The notes under the pieces were generated by a model. That model was given only the letters and a program-made list of their open reading frames with translations. It had not been told where the DNA came from and did not search any database. A program made the translations under genes and the position numbers. A stretch of DNA of 64,000 bases from Thermococcus thermotolerans (lineage in GTDB: Archaea; Methanobacteriota_B; Thermococci; Thermococcales; Thermococcaceae): positions 744,001 to 808,000 of the forward strand of contig NZ_CP102602.1 in the NCBI RefSeq assembly GCF_024707485.1. Direction: 5' to 3'. Shown in pieces: positions 31,199 through 40,308 of the stretch. Positions within the stretch are counted from its first letter, which is position 1. Every line of letters starts with the position of its first letter.

Positions 31199-32159
31199 GC
31201 GCTTTCTTGAACGCTCACGGGATAGGTCTTTCATCCTCCTCTGCCACCACAACGCAGACCCCGATTCCCTCGGCTCGGCGATAGCCTTTGCCCTCTACCT
31301 GAAATCAATCGGCGTTGAGAAGGTGAGAATAGGCGTTGCCGAGAGCGTCTCCTCCTACGCGAAGAGACTGCTCACATTCTCACCCGTTCCGCTCGAAAAG
31401 GACCCCGTAGTTGCGGAAGAGGTCGTTGTAATCTTCGACACTTCATCCCTCGAACAGCTCGAACCCATCGAAATTCCGCGCGGTAAGACCGTTATCGTCA
31501 TCGACCACCATGCCGAGAAGGAAAAGCCCATCCGGGCCCATATAGCCGTCGTCGATTCATCACGAACCTCCACGGCCGAGATAGTCTGGGAGCTGTTTAA
31601 ATACCTAGACTTCTATGACAAGAAGGCCGTTAAGGCACTCCTGGCCGGAATAGTCACCGACACGGCAAACTTCCGCTTTGCGAACGCGAAGACCTTCAAG
31701 GCAGTGAGCGAGATGCTGGAGCGCTTTCCAGTTCAGATGGGCGAGATATTCCAGCTCGTGGCCCCTGTCAGCGACGAGAACATAGACCAGGCAAAGCGCA
31801 TGGCCATCCTCAAGGCCTGCCAGAGAATGGAGATAAGGAAGTTCAGGAAGTACCTAATAGCCGTCTCAAGGGTTTCAGCCTACGAGTCCCTCGCCTGCAA
31901 GACGTTCCTGAACCTCGGGGCTGACATAGCCATAGTCGGAAGCGAGAAGAAGGGAGTGAGAATTTCCGCGAGGGCAAAGGAGAACCTCGTGAAGAAGGGC
32001 CTGCACCTCGGCAAAATCATGGAGAAGGTCGGGCCGGTTATAGACGGCTCGGGCGGCGGCCACGCTGGAGCGGCCGGGGCCAACGGGAAGAGGAACCTTG
32101 ACGAGGCTATAAAGCTCATCCTGAAGGAGATTGAGAGGTTTTTGAGGGAGGTTGATTGA
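31176..32159 (+). CDS. DHH/DHHA1 family phosphoesterase (NrnA/RecJ-like)
   Basis: 327 residues. The DHH domain has LLCHHNADPDSLGSA (metal-binding His/Asp), VIFDTSS and the DHH motif IVIDHHA, then GIVTDTANFRF. The DHHA1 domain has the GSGGGHAGAAGA nucleic-acid-binding signature near the C-terminus. Such Mn-dependent enzymes degrade short oligonucleotides, pAp or cyclic-dinucleotide products; which substrate applies here is not determined. It overlaps the preceding gene and ends next to a zinc-finger gene, so it is operonic. Confidence 0.88.
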   Translation: MRGKIRLKRFLERSRDRSFILLCHHNADPDSLGSAIAFALYLKSIGVEKVRIGVAESVSSYAKRLLTFSPVPLEKDPVVAEEVVVIFDTSSLEQLEPIEIPRGKTVIVIDHHAEKEKPIRAHIAVVDSSRTSTAEIVWELFKYLDFYDKKAVKALLAGIVTDTANFRFANAKTFKAVSEMLERFPVQMGEIFQLVAPVSDENIDQAKRMAILKACQRMEIRKFRKYLIAVSRVSAYESLACKTFLNLGADIAIVGSEKKGVRISARAKENLVKKGLHLGKIMEKVGPVIDGSGGGHAGAAGANGKRNLDEAIKLILKEIERFLREVD

Positions 32160-32160
32160 T

Positions 32161-32487
32161 ATGGCAAAGTGCCCGCTCTGCGGAAAGCCCCTCGACTGGG
32201 CGGAGTTAATCGGGCAGATGCTCGTCCTTGAGAACGCGGAGGAGATTTTCCGGGAGCGAGAAAGGTTCATGGAAACCTTTGAAGGCTTTGTCTTCAAGTG
32301 TCCCCACTGCGGTGAGGAGTTCTACGGCAAGAATCTACCGAGAAAAGAAGCCGAAAAGGTCTTTGAGCTCCTCAGAGAGTTCAAGGGCTCTATAGACTGG
32401 GAGAGCCGGAAGGTCCGCCTCAGGCTCAACAGCCTTTTAGCGCTCGACACGATGCTCGAAAACTGGGACAAAAAGGTCAAGGGTTAG
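32161..32487 (+). CDS. Small zinc-finger protein
   Basis: 108 residues. The N-terminal CPLCGKPLDW and central CPHCGEEFYG form a two-knuckle zinc ribbon (C-x2-C ... C-x2-C, about residues 4-7 and 47-50) with helical flanks. Unknown function; it could bind nucleic acid. ATG 32161 lies one base after the DHH stop, so they are co-translated. Confidence 0.7.
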   Translation: MAKCPLCGKPLDWAELIGQMLVLENAEEIFRERERFMETFEGFVFKCPHCGEEFYGKNLPRKEAEKVFELLREFKGSIDWESRKVRLRLNSLLALDTMLENWDKKVKG

Positions 32488-32537
32488 CGATAGTCTTTTT
32501 TACTTTCGTCCCCTATTCCTAGCGGTTGGTGGTTCTC

Positions 32538-33770
32538 GTGGAGGCCGTGGAGCTTTACCTTTCAAAGGGGGATTACAAGAACGCTCTGAGGAACGCGCTG
32601 GCAATAGGGGACGGGATACGACGGATGGTGGCCCTCACAGAGGTGCTGACGGCCTTCCCGAGGGACGAGGTTTTAAGTCACATGCTGGAGACGCTCGAAT
32701 CCATAAGCGGAACGCCGGAGAAGGCTCTGGCGTATTCAATCCTCGGCAGGGCCCTCTACGTACTCGACAGGGACAGGGACGCGGAGGCGTACTTTGAAAA
32801 CGCCATGGAAATTGCGAGTAATATAGACTCTCCAAGGGTAAGGGGTGAAGTTTTAGCGGGAATAGCAAGGAACCTCGTTCTCTCAGACCGCTATAAGGAT
32901 GGATTAGAGCTGTTCAGGGAGTCTGTGGAGCTGCTTCAGGCCTCGCGAGGGCTGTCATCGGCGGCAACGTCGTCGCTGATAAAGGTCGCCAGATTGATCG
33001 AGAAGAGCGCTGACGAGATACCCAACGAGATAGCCCTTGAGTTCTACGGCCTGGCCCGGGATGTTTACGCCTCGATATTCTTCAAACTCCAGGCAAAATA
33101 CATCGAAGATAAAGTGGAGCTCATCAGAGACGTTCTCAAGAGGAGTAAAATGGCAGTAGAGGAGCTCCTTGAGAGGGGGGAGGTAGAGCTCGCTATCTCA
33201 ATGATGCGCTTCCTCCCGCTGGAGGGGAGGGCCATAACCATGCTTGAGCTGGCCTACTGGCTCTACCTCCATGAGCAGCCGAGGCTCGGCAGGAGGGTCT
33301 TCGATGACGCCCTTGAGATCATCTTTGTGGGTAAGTTCAAGCCGACGGACAGGGAGCTGGATGGAATAGCGAGGCGCTTCCTTCGCATAGGCTTCCTGGA
33401 GGAGCCGCTTATCCTTGCCGGCGTTATCAGGGACGATAAGATAGCGTCGGAGCTCCTTGGGGAGGTGGCTCTGGCGTATGCCCGCTGGGGCGATAAAGCC
33501 AGAGCCCGTTCGATAGCCGAGGGAATAAGGGACGAAAGCGTTAAGAACCGCATTTTAGAGGCACTGGAGGGTGAGAGTTATGTGGGACACGAGCAAGGAT
33601 TACCGCTTACTGGTTGCGGAGAAGGCGGTGGAGCTGTTCCTGAAGACGGTGGAGCACGCGAAGTTCAAGGGGAAGTGGAACAAGAAGGGAGCGATTCAGC
33701 TGGCGAAGGAGATGATTCCGGAGCTTCAGGCGATGAGGTACAGCTACGTAGAACCAAAGGAGCTGATTGA
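32538..33770 (+). CDS. Helical-repeat (TPR-like) protein, 3' end probably extended by loss of stop
   Basis: Up to 410 codons. The first about 345 residues are regular TPR-like helix pairs ([83 protein letters not shown]), a likely protein-interaction scaffold. From about 33575 the frame runs on across the start of the tRNA-binding gene, and its 65 residues turn Gly/Glu-rich ([23 protein letters not shown]), as expected of an out-of-frame read. The natural end is probably near 33573, where a TGA lies in another frame. GTG 32538 has GGTTGGTGG upstream. Confidence 0.7.
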   Translation: MEAVELYLSKGDYKNALRNALAIGDGIRRMVALTEVLTAFPRDEVLSHMLETLESISGTPEKALAYSILGRALYVLDRDRDAEAYFENAMEIASNIDSPRVRGEVLAGIARNLVLSDRYKDGLELFRESVELLQASRGLSSAATSSLIKVARLIEKSADEIPNEIALEFYGLARDVYASIFFKLQAKYIEDKVELIRDVLKRSKMAVEELLERGEVELAISMMRFLPLEGRAITMLELAYWLYLHEQPRLGRRVFDDALEIIFVGKFKPTDRELDGIARRFLRIGFLEEPLILAGVIRDDKIASELLGEVALAYARWGDKARARSIAEGIRDESVKNRILEALEGESYVGHEQGLPLTGCGEGGGAVPEDGGAREVQGEVEQEGSDSAGEGDDSGASGDEVQLRRTKGAD

Positions 33771-34305
33771 GACACCGCAGATGAAAGCTTTGAAGGAGAA
33801 GGCCAGTAGTATAATCGAGGCCCTTGGAGGAGAGGACTGGCACCACAAGTTCATCAGCCTGGCGGATAAGAGCGAGCGCGAGAAGGTCGAGGAGCAGGTA
33901 GCCAAAGTCCGCTTCTTCCTGAACACGATACTCGGCCTCGACAAACGCCTCGCCCTCGGCAAGATAAACGACCCGGTCATAGCCGTTGACATCAAGGTCG
34001 GTGAGGTCATGAGCGTCGGCAAGCACCCGAACGCCGACAGACTTCTCGTCACCAACGTGAACATCGGCGACAGGGCGATAACAGTTGTTACTAACGATTT
34101 AAGCGTTAAGGAAGGAAACCGCGTGGCAGTTGCCCTGCTCCCGCCGGCTAACTTCAGGGGAATAGTCAGTGAGGGCATGTTCCTCGGTGCCGGAGAGGGA
34201 GTCCTCAAGGATGTGAATGGAGAAATAGGTGGATTGCCTAAGGGAATCCCCCTTGAGGCCTTCAACGAGACGAGGAACCTGGTGGAGGCGTTTTTGAAGG
34301 GGTGA
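33580..34305 (+). CDS. tRNA-binding (EMAPII/CsaA-type OB-fold) domain protein
   Basis: 241 residues. The N-terminal helical region (1-125) precedes an OB-fold tRNA-binding domain (about 126-235): [66 protein letters not shown]. The same domain occurs at the C-terminus of methionyl-tRNA synthetase and in CsaA/Trbp111. It could act in trans with an aminoacyl-tRNA synthetase. GGAGGGTGAGAG precedes ATG 33580. Its first 190 bases are overlapped by the upstream frame. Confidence 0.85.
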   Translation: MWDTSKDYRLLVAEKAVELFLKTVEHAKFKGKWNKKGAIQLAKEMIPELQAMRYSYVEPKELIETPQMKALKEKASSIIEALGGEDWHHKFISLADKSEREKVEEQVAKVRFFLNTILGLDKRLALGKINDPVIAVDIKVGEVMSVGKHPNADRLLVTNVNIGDRAITVVTNDLSVKEGNRVAVALLPPANFRGIVSEGMFLGAGEGVLKDVNGEIGGLPKGIPLEAFNETRNLVEAFLKG

Positions 34306-34503
34306 CTTTTCGCTTTTTGTTCTGATGTATTCACTAGCCTACTCGATTACTCTTCTTTCTTTTGGCCCATATCAACCGTAAAACCCAACTCTGAATAAAT
34401 TTATACTTGGAAAAAAAGAAAGACATTGTACTAATAGTAAAAGGAAAAGTTTATATGTGCCAACAGTAATGAGATCATGAAAAACTCTCAGGAGGTGAAC
34501 GAC

Positions 34504-35487
34504 TTGAGATGGATGGCTATGTTGGCAATCCTTTTGGGACTGCTGATGGCTGGAGTGAGTGCAGAAGCCGCAAGCGCAATATCCCCTCCAATGCTAGATA
34601 ATGAAGGGTTCTCAGTATCTCTAAATAATGATTCCATGTTAAACACTTCAACGAAAATTTCATTTTTTAAATATACGAGACTAAATCAAGAGTTCACATT
34701 GATACTAGAGAATGGAACAGTTTTCAAGCTGACTCGAGAATCTGCAAACATTAATATCAAGAGAGATCGGGAAGTCATAAAAATTATCAGGAAATATCAT
34801 CTAGGAAAAATGCTCGTTTCGGAAATAATATTTGTGGAGAGAGATAAACTAAAGACTATTCTTGTCGTTAGTTCCAAAGAAGCAACTAGTTTAAGGGTAT
34901 TGTGGAATGTTCATTCTCCAGTCCTCAGAGATTTTGGCACAATGAATGCTAATCAAGCTCATCTCGCCGGCACAATTTCCCCAGCAATCATAGGCCAAAG
35001 CAATAACATTAGATTTACCCTGTCATATGGTGAAGTATACTCAAAATTTAGATCCTCGACCATAACCCGGCAGGGCATTTCTCTAACATTCGGCCCATTC
35101 AACATATCCCAACACGAGACACTCAATATTGGTAAGTTTGAAGTATCCATTCAAAGAGCCCATGTTAACAAGATAACTCCTGTGAGATATTACTATTACA
35201 CACCATCCCCCGCCAGATATCCAATAAAAAGGCATTTCGACATCTACGATCACAATGGTAACGTTGTTGGTAGGGCTGTTGTGGCAATCTACGGGAGCAG
35301 AAAACGAGGAAGCAACTATGCATATCTTGAAGACGGAATGGAAGGATTTACCTCAGTCGGCTATGCTGTAGCTCCTAAATATGGAAAGTTTCATTCATTG
35401 TACACCAAATTTGAGTTTTGTGGGGGTTATTTCGGTTCGGGATATCCGAATGTTCCAATAGTATGGATAGCACTCCAGAGGCCATGA
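34504..35487 (+). CDS. Secreted protein of unknown function, AT-rich
   Basis: Unrecognised. 327 residues from TTG 34504, chosen because GGAGGTGA is five bases upstream and the N-terminus then is a normal signal peptide (MRWMAMLAILLGLLMAGVSAEA). An in-frame ATG at 34477 would add an unsuitable polar extension. The mature protein is beta-rich with Ser/Asn/Ile-rich segments; one or two cysteines near the C-terminus. A TATA-like GTTTATATG is at 34448-34456. The signal peptide closely resembles that of the protein at 27139-28317. Confidence 0.62.
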   Translation: MRWMAMLAILLGLLMAGVSAEAASAISPPMLDNEGFSVSLNNDSMLNTSTKISFFKYTRLNQEFTLILENGTVFKLTRESANINIKRDREVIKIIRKYHLGKMLVSEIIFVERDKLKTILVVSSKEATSLRVLWNVHSPVLRDFGTMNANQAHLAGTISPAIIGQSNNIRFTLSYGEVYSKFRSSTITRQGISLTFGPFNISQHETLNIGKFEVSIQRAHVNKITPVRYYYYTPSPARYPIKRHFDIYDHNGNVVGRAVVAIYGSRKRGSNYAYLEDGMEGFTSVGYAVAPKYGKFHSLYTKFEFCGGYFGSGYPNVPIVWIALQRP

Positions 35488-35508
35488 CATGGTATGGGGT
35501 GACACGTG

Positions 35509-36012
35509 ATGAATATCAAAGATTGGGCACGCACTAATTTCAAAGAACTCCTTGCAGTTTATCTCCTTTATGTTATTCTTTTTAATATGGTTGTTCCACA
35601 GTCGTCCCTGATATCAGGTGGTAAGGATGCCGAATTGCACGGGGCACTCAAATTGCCCGTAAAAGGGATGGCCTATGAAGGATCTCTAAATTGTTGGAAT
35701 TCAACCAAAGAGTCGGTAAACGGACTGTATCTCATATGCCACTTCGCCATCTCGAAAAAGGGCTTTGTAAGCAGGGGGATTATAGTCAAGTTCTCATCAA
35801 GTTCATCAGAATCATTTCGAATCGAAGCTGTAAGAGATGACTTGATAGTAAAGGTACCTCCAAATTTTATAGGTAATGAGACACTCAAAATTACGATTAA
35901 CACATACGATGTCTGGTGGATAGGTATCATTATTCAACATCGTACTAGCACTGTTTTAGTACTTAACTGTACTGAAACAAAATGTGCGCTGAGTTACATC
36001 ACCAAAGAATAA
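35509..36012 (+). CDS. Membrane-anchored extracytoplasmic protein, unknown
   Basis: Unrecognised. 167 residues: an N-terminal signal anchor (about 12-30, LLAVYLLYVILFNMVVPQSSL) then a beta-rich domain with cysteines at GSLNCWN, YLICHF, LNCTET and KCALSY, perhaps two disulfides. ATG 35509 has GGGGTGAC upstream. It follows the secreted-protein gene by 21 bases and shares its AT-rich composition, so the two are probably one acquired unit. Confidence 0.6.
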   Translation: MNIKDWARTNFKELLAVYLLYVILFNMVVPQSSLISGGKDAELHGALKLPVKGMAYEGSLNCWNSTKESVNGLYLICHFAISKKGFVSRGIIVKFSSSSSESFRIEAVRDDLIVKVPPNFIGNETLKITINTYDVWWIGIIIQHRTSTVLVLNCTETKCALSYITKE

Positions 36013-36142
36013 TGCATGCGTCTGTTTACTTAGCAGGCCTCTATATTGTATAAGTATATTCGAGCCAGTAGGGGACAGCATCGTCCAGGAGGTAATATCA
36101 GAATGCGAGAGGGTGTGGAACACAACGGAAAAGTGAGGGGCG

Positions 36143-37999
36143 TCAAAGCCCCATCCTCTTTCTCACAATCTCCAATGCCCTCTCAGCATCGTCCTTGAAC
36201 TCCGGATAGCCAAGCCCCTCCATCGTCTCCGGTAGCGGAACGCCGAGTTCCTCGTGCCAGCCCCTCAGCCTGTAGAACTCCCTACGAGCTTCGAGAAAGT
36301 CGTTGTAGTCTATGAAAGCCGCGTTACCTTCCGCTGGTCCCTCTGGCTCCTGCTCCCACCAGCGCGGTGGAATTGTATCGTCGAGAGGAGGCGTAACCCA
36401 GTCGAGAGCGTCGTGTATGCGCGCTATGCTCTCCACAGCCTGCGCGACCTTCCTGAGCCTTTCAACGGTCCACTCCTCGCCGGTCGCGAGCGAGTAGAAC
36501 CTCGCGAGGTTCTCCATCTTGTAGGGCACGAACTTGCAGGTTCCGAGCATGTCCGTGATGTAGCTCTCGTCCCTGCCCTCTATCATCGAAGGCACGAGCT
36601 CCTTTGCCGGTCCCTGGTTCGGTAACTGGTGAGGTCTCGGCCAGCCCCTCAGATGGCTCGCTCCGACGTCAGCAGTGGCGTAGCTCAAAGCGTAGGTTCT
36701 CCTTCCGCGCGGGTCCCAGGCGGGACTCTCCATGCCCTTTACATGAACCGCGGACTCACAACCCCTACCGAGCCTTTCACAGGCCCGCTTCACACCGTCC
36801 GCCAAGATTGCCCCAAAGCCCTTCCTCTCGGCCATGAGCTTTAGGAGCTTCTCTTCAGCCTCCTCATCTCCGAAGCCCTTCACAGGGAAGCCTATCTCCT
36901 CCTCGGTGACTAGGCCATTCTCGACCATCTCGAAAAGCCAGCCTATAGTGGCCCCCGCCGCTATGCTGTCCAGTCCGAGGTCGTTCACGAGCCAGTTGAA
37001 GTAAGCCACCGCCGGGAAGTTGAAGACTCCGGTAGCTGCTCCGAGCATCGCTATGCTCTCGTACTCCGGCTTGACGCGTATTTTCCTGCCTTTGTATTCA
37101 ACCTCGACGTAGCGGGCGCACTTAATCGGACAGCTCTTGCCGTGGACGAACCATTCCGGCTCGACTTCATACTTCTTGACCTCGTCTCCAGCTAATTTGC
37201 TCGCCAGCTCGTCAGGGATGTATGGCCTTGAGAAGTTGTAGGCAGGGCTCATGCCGAGCGAGGCGGCGCTCCTTAGTGCATCGGTCGTTCCGTAGTTCCT
37301 CGTGTGCTCGTATTTCGGGTTTGTTGCAAACTCGTTGTAGAACTCCATCCAGAGTTTCTGGAACTCCTCCGGGCTGGCCACATTTGGCTTTTCGCCCGGC
37401 TCAACGACTACCGCCTTCACCCTCTTGCTGCCAAGAACCGCCCCGAGACCGCCCCTTCCGCTGGCCCTCTCGGTGTCGTAAATGACGTTGGCGATCCTGC
37501 TGAGTCTCTCGCCTGCGGGGCCTATCAGGGCCATGCTCGCCTTCGGGTGTTCCTTCCAGAGCCTTCTGGCAACCTCATAGTTGCCCTTCCCCCAGAGGTG
37601 GCTCGCGTCTCTAATCTCTACTTTTCCATCGTGGACGTGGAGGTAAACCGGCTCCTCTGCTTTTCCCTCGATTATCAGTGCATCGAAGTGCCCCTTCAGC
37701 TTCGGGCCGAAGGCGTCTCCACCGCTGGAATCGCTTATAAGCCCGGTCTCCGGGCTCTTGCTCACCGCTATGACCTTGCTTGAGCCCGGCACTAGGCCGG
37801 TCAGTCCACCAGGAGCAAAGATGAACTTGTTGGCCGGGCTGAGCGGGTCGGTTCCGGGCGGCACTTCCCTGTAAATCAGGTAGTAGCCCAGGCCCTTCCC
37901 GCCGATGAACTTTCTTATTATCTCATCCGGCAGTTCCTCGTAGGTTACCTTTCCCGTTGTCAGGTTCACCCTTGCGAGCTTGTTGTGGTAGGCAAACAT
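36143..37999 (-). CDS. wor4: Tungsten aldehyde:ferredoxin oxidoreductase family, WOR4 type
   Basis: 618-residue cytoplasmic tungstopterin enzyme of the AOR/FOR/WOR family: IGGKGLGYYLIY, GGLTGLVPGSSK, SDSSGGDAFGPKLK, ASGRGGLGAVLGSK, and ATGVFNF in order. Of the four cysteines that hold the Fe-S cluster in AOR, three are visible (SCPIKC and LGTCKF); the first is replaced by Gly (HGKSCPIKC against PCYACPIGC), compatible with a 3-Fe cluster. This, the length, and the following aldo-keto reductase and phosphoglycerate mutase genes (the order I recall for P. furiosus WOR4) support the call. The natural substrate of WOR4 is unknown. The start overlaps the aldo-keto reductase stop. Confidence 0.82.
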   Translation of the reverse strand: MFAYHNKLARVNLTTGKVTYEELPDEIIRKFIGGKGLGYYLIYREVPPGTDPLSPANKFIFAPGGLTGLVPGSSKVIAVSKSPETGLISDSSGGDAFGPKLKGHFDALIIEGKAEEPVYLHVHDGKVEIRDASHLWGKGNYEVARRLWKEHPKASMALIGPAGERLSRIANVIYDTERASGRGGLGAVLGSKRVKAVVVEPGEKPNVASPEEFQKLWMEFYNEFATNPKYEHTRNYGTTDALRSAASLGMSPAYNFSRPYIPDELASKLAGDEVKKYEVEPEWFVHGKSCPIKCARYVEVEYKGRKIRVKPEYESIAMLGAATGVFNFPAVAYFNWLVNDLGLDSIAAGATIGWLFEMVENGLVTEEEIGFPVKGFGDEEAEEKLLKLMAERKGFGAILADGVKRACERLGRGCESAVHVKGMESPAWDPRGRRTYALSYATADVGASHLRGWPRPHQLPNQGPAKELVPSMIEGRDESYITDMLGTCKFVPYKMENLARFYSLATGEEWTVERLRKVAQAVESIARIHDALDWVTPPLDDTIPPRWWEQEPEGPAEGNAAFIDYNDFLEARREFYRLRGWHEELGVPLPETMEGLGYPEFKDDAERALEIVRKRMGL

Positions 38000-38820
38000 C
38001 AGACGCACCCCCTTGCCCTTTCCCTATCCTCCATTGAAAGCCTCCAGCCCATGGCCCCGGCGTTCTCCTCAATGTGCTCCTTCTTCCCGGCCTTGGGTAT
38101 TGTCACGACGTTCTCCTCCCAGATGAGGTAGTTCAAAGCCACCTGGGCTGCGGTTTTGCCGTAGGGTTTTCCAATCTCGGTCAGACAGGGGTTCCTCGCG
38201 AGGGAGCCCTTTTCGAGAGGGGTGTATGCCATAAGAGCTATTCCCTCGCGCTTCATGTAGTCGAGAAGGCCGCTCGTTTCAGGCCACCTGTCTCTGAGTG
38301 AGTACTTCACCTGATTGGCCACTATCTCGTACTTTCTCATTGCCTCTTGGGAGCGTTTGAGGAGCTCAAGGTCAAAGTTGCTCACACCGATGTAGCGGAT
38401 TAACCCCTCATCAACCAGTTCCTCAAGTGCGTGAAGCGTCTCCTCTATTCTCCCAAAGTCGTCAACCGGCCAGTGGAGCAGGTACAGGTCTATGTACGTG
38501 CCGAGCCTCCTTGCACTCGCCCGTGCGGCCTTCTTTGCGCTCTCATACCCGAAGTGCGTGGGCCACACCTTGCTGACGATGAAGAGTTCTTCGCGCTCGA
38601 AGCCTCTGATGGCCTCTCTCACGAGCTCCTCACTGTGGCCGGCACTGTAGAACTCGGCCGTGTCTATTAGGTTTATCCCGAGCTCAAGGCCGTACTTTAG
38701 GGCCTCAACGCTCTCCCTGTCGCGCGAGTAGTCGGGGCCTTCTTTTCCACCTATGCCCCACGTCCCCATCCCTACGGCGGTAACTCTGTCCCCGCCTATT
38801 TTCTTCACGTCCCGTCTCAT
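37999..38820 (-). CDS. Aldo-keto reductase
   Basis: 273-residue TIM-barrel NAD(P)H-dependent oxidoreductase. The catalytic tetrad is Asp and Tyr in LIDTAEFYSAGHSEE, Lys in LFIVSKVWP, and His in YLLHWPVDD. It reduces aldehydes/ketones or oxidises alcohols; a thermococcal homologue was described as an alcohol dehydrogenase. GGTGTGCCC precedes ATG 38820. It is co-translated with the WOR4 gene (stop and start share a base), which suggests both handle the same aldehyde or alcohol. Confidence 0.88.
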   Translation of the reverse strand: MRRDVKKIGGDRVTAVGMGTWGIGGKEGPDYSRDRESVEALKYGLELGINLIDTAEFYSAGHSEELVREAIRGFEREELFIVSKVWPTHFGYESAKKAARASARRLGTYIDLYLLHWPVDDFGRIEETLHALEELVDEGLIRYIGVSNFDLELLKRSQEAMRKYEIVANQVKYSLRDRWPETSGLLDYMKREGIALMAYTPLEKGSLARNPCLTEIGKPYGKTAAQVALNYLIWEENVVTIPKAGKKEHIEENAGAMGWRLSMEDRERARGCV

Positions 38821-38944
38821 TGGGCACACCTGATGGAATTGGATTTCGAACTAATTAAAGTTTGCGTCTGAACGCTAAGATAGCAGGCCAAACGGAGGTG
38901 AATTTAGCGCCGGGTTAATTCCATACAAGAAAAGATTATGGGGG

Positions 38945-40180
38945 CTAGGCCCCGAACTTCTCGCTCCTGTTCATGAGATCCATCATTATGTGAACGATGT
39001 CGTGACCCTTTATCCTGCCGAGGCCTCCGCGCATGCACTCGCGCTCGCCGAAGCTCTCGGTGTAGTCCGCCCTGACACCGCCTCCAGAGATAAGAACCGG
39101 AACGGGGTCGCCGCTGTGGTTCATGACCTCACAGGGCGTGCTGTGGTCGCCGGTTATGGCTATAACAACGTCCTCCAGGTTGATGTTATTGACTATGTAG
39201 CCTATCATCCTGTCGGCCTTCTCTATCATCTCGGCCTTGAGCCTCGGATTGTTGTCATGGCCGGCAGCGTCAGTCGGCTTGAAGTGAAGGAACACGAAGT
39301 CATAGTCCTTGAGGAGTTCGACGACCTTCTTCGCCTTCGCCATCTCGTCCGTGTTGTACTCGCCGGTGGCTCCATCGGGGGTGTATATGTCAAAGCCTAT
39401 TGCCCTTGCGACGCCCTTGACAAGGGAAACTGCAACGACGGCCGCCGCCTTCACCTTCCACTGCTCGGTGAACTTCATCGGTATGTCCGGGTAGGTGCCG
39501 GCGCCCCTCACAAGGAGGTAGTTGGCTACGGGCTTGCCCTCTCTCTTCCTCCTCTCGTTAACAGGGTGCTTCTCAAGAACCTCGTGGGCCTGCTTCACGA
39601 ACTCCTCAAGGATTTCTGCAACGCGCCTGCTCTCCTCGTCCTCCCAGGTGAACTCGTGGGGCGGCTTTCCAGCCTCGTGCGGGTCGTTCTCTCCGACTTT
39701 ATAGCCAGTCGCCATGCCCCTGAGAACGAGAACGGCCCTGTGGCCGGTTGCACCGACGAAGATGAAGTCAACGGGCAGCTTGACGTTTTCCTGGATGGCC
39801 TTTGCCAGCTCGTGGGCCTCTTCGGTGCTTATCCTTCCGGCGCGCCTGTCGGTTATGATGCCGTTTTCGATGGTCGCGAAGTTGACGCGGAAGGCCAAGT
39901 CGTCCTCATTGAGGTCTAGGCCAACGCCGAGGGCCTCAAGGAAGCCCCTTCCGCGGTAGACCTTATAGGGGTCGTAGCCGAAGATGCTGAGGTGGGCTGT
40001 ATCGCTGCCAGCCGGCTGTCCGGGCTTTATCGGATCCTGCTGGCCGAGGATTCCGAACTTTGCAAGACCGTCCATGTTGGGTGTGTCCGCGTACTCAAGC
40101 GGGGTTTTTCCGCCGAGTTCTTTTATGGGCCTGTCACCGAGGCCGTCGAGGATTATGAGAAGTCCCTTTCTCTGCTTCAT
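38945..40180 (-). CDS. apgM: 2,3-bisphosphoglycerate-independent phosphoglycerate mutase (ApgM)
   Basis: 411-residue alkaline-phosphatase-superfamily mutase of the archaeal type. It interconverts 3- and 2-phosphoglycerate in glycolysis/gluconeogenesis. Motifs: ILDGLGDRPI with metal Asp, GSDTAHLSIFGYDPYKVYRGRG (nucleophile Ser), DRRAGRIS, HFKPTDAAGHDNN, ITGDHSTPCEVMNHSGDPVP. Start is ATG 40180 with GGTGATAGGC; the open frame continues upstream without a better start. Its promoter is back to back with the HIT gene promoter. Confidence 0.93.
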   Translation of the reverse strand: MKQRKGLLIILDGLGDRPIKELGGKTPLEYADTPNMDGLAKFGILGQQDPIKPGQPAGSDTAHLSIFGYDPYKVYRGRGFLEALGVGLDLNEDDLAFRVNFATIENGIITDRRAGRISTEEAHELAKAIQENVKLPVDFIFVGATGHRAVLVLRGMATGYKVGENDPHEAGKPPHEFTWEDEESRRVAEILEEFVKQAHEVLEKHPVNERRKREGKPVANYLLVRGAGTYPDIPMKFTEQWKVKAAAVVAVSLVKGVARAIGFDIYTPDGATGEYNTDEMAKAKKVVELLKDYDFVFLHFKPTDAAGHDNNPRLKAEMIEKADRMIGYIVNNINLEDVVIAITGDHSTPCEVMNHSGDPVPVLISGGGVRADYTESFGERECMRGGLGRIKGHDIVHIMMDLMNRSEKFGA

Positions 40181-40308
40181 GCCTATCACCTGGAGTGAGT
40201 AGCGGCTTGGAGTTAAAAGCTTTGTTGGCCGGATTTGAAACGCTTCATCACCCGGAGTTTCAAAAAAGCTTTTAACCCCTCCCCCTTTCTCCCACTGGAG
40301 GTGAGGGA

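Noticed and set aside
36013-36142. Short gene in the gap before the WOR4 stop (GGAGGTAATATCAG then ATG)
   Set aside because: The frame soon runs into the WOR4 gene antisense and shows no coding character; at most a remnant.
38990-39919. Long open frame antisense to phosphoglycerate mutase
   Set aside because: Overlaps a conserved glycolytic gene entirely and has no start signal.
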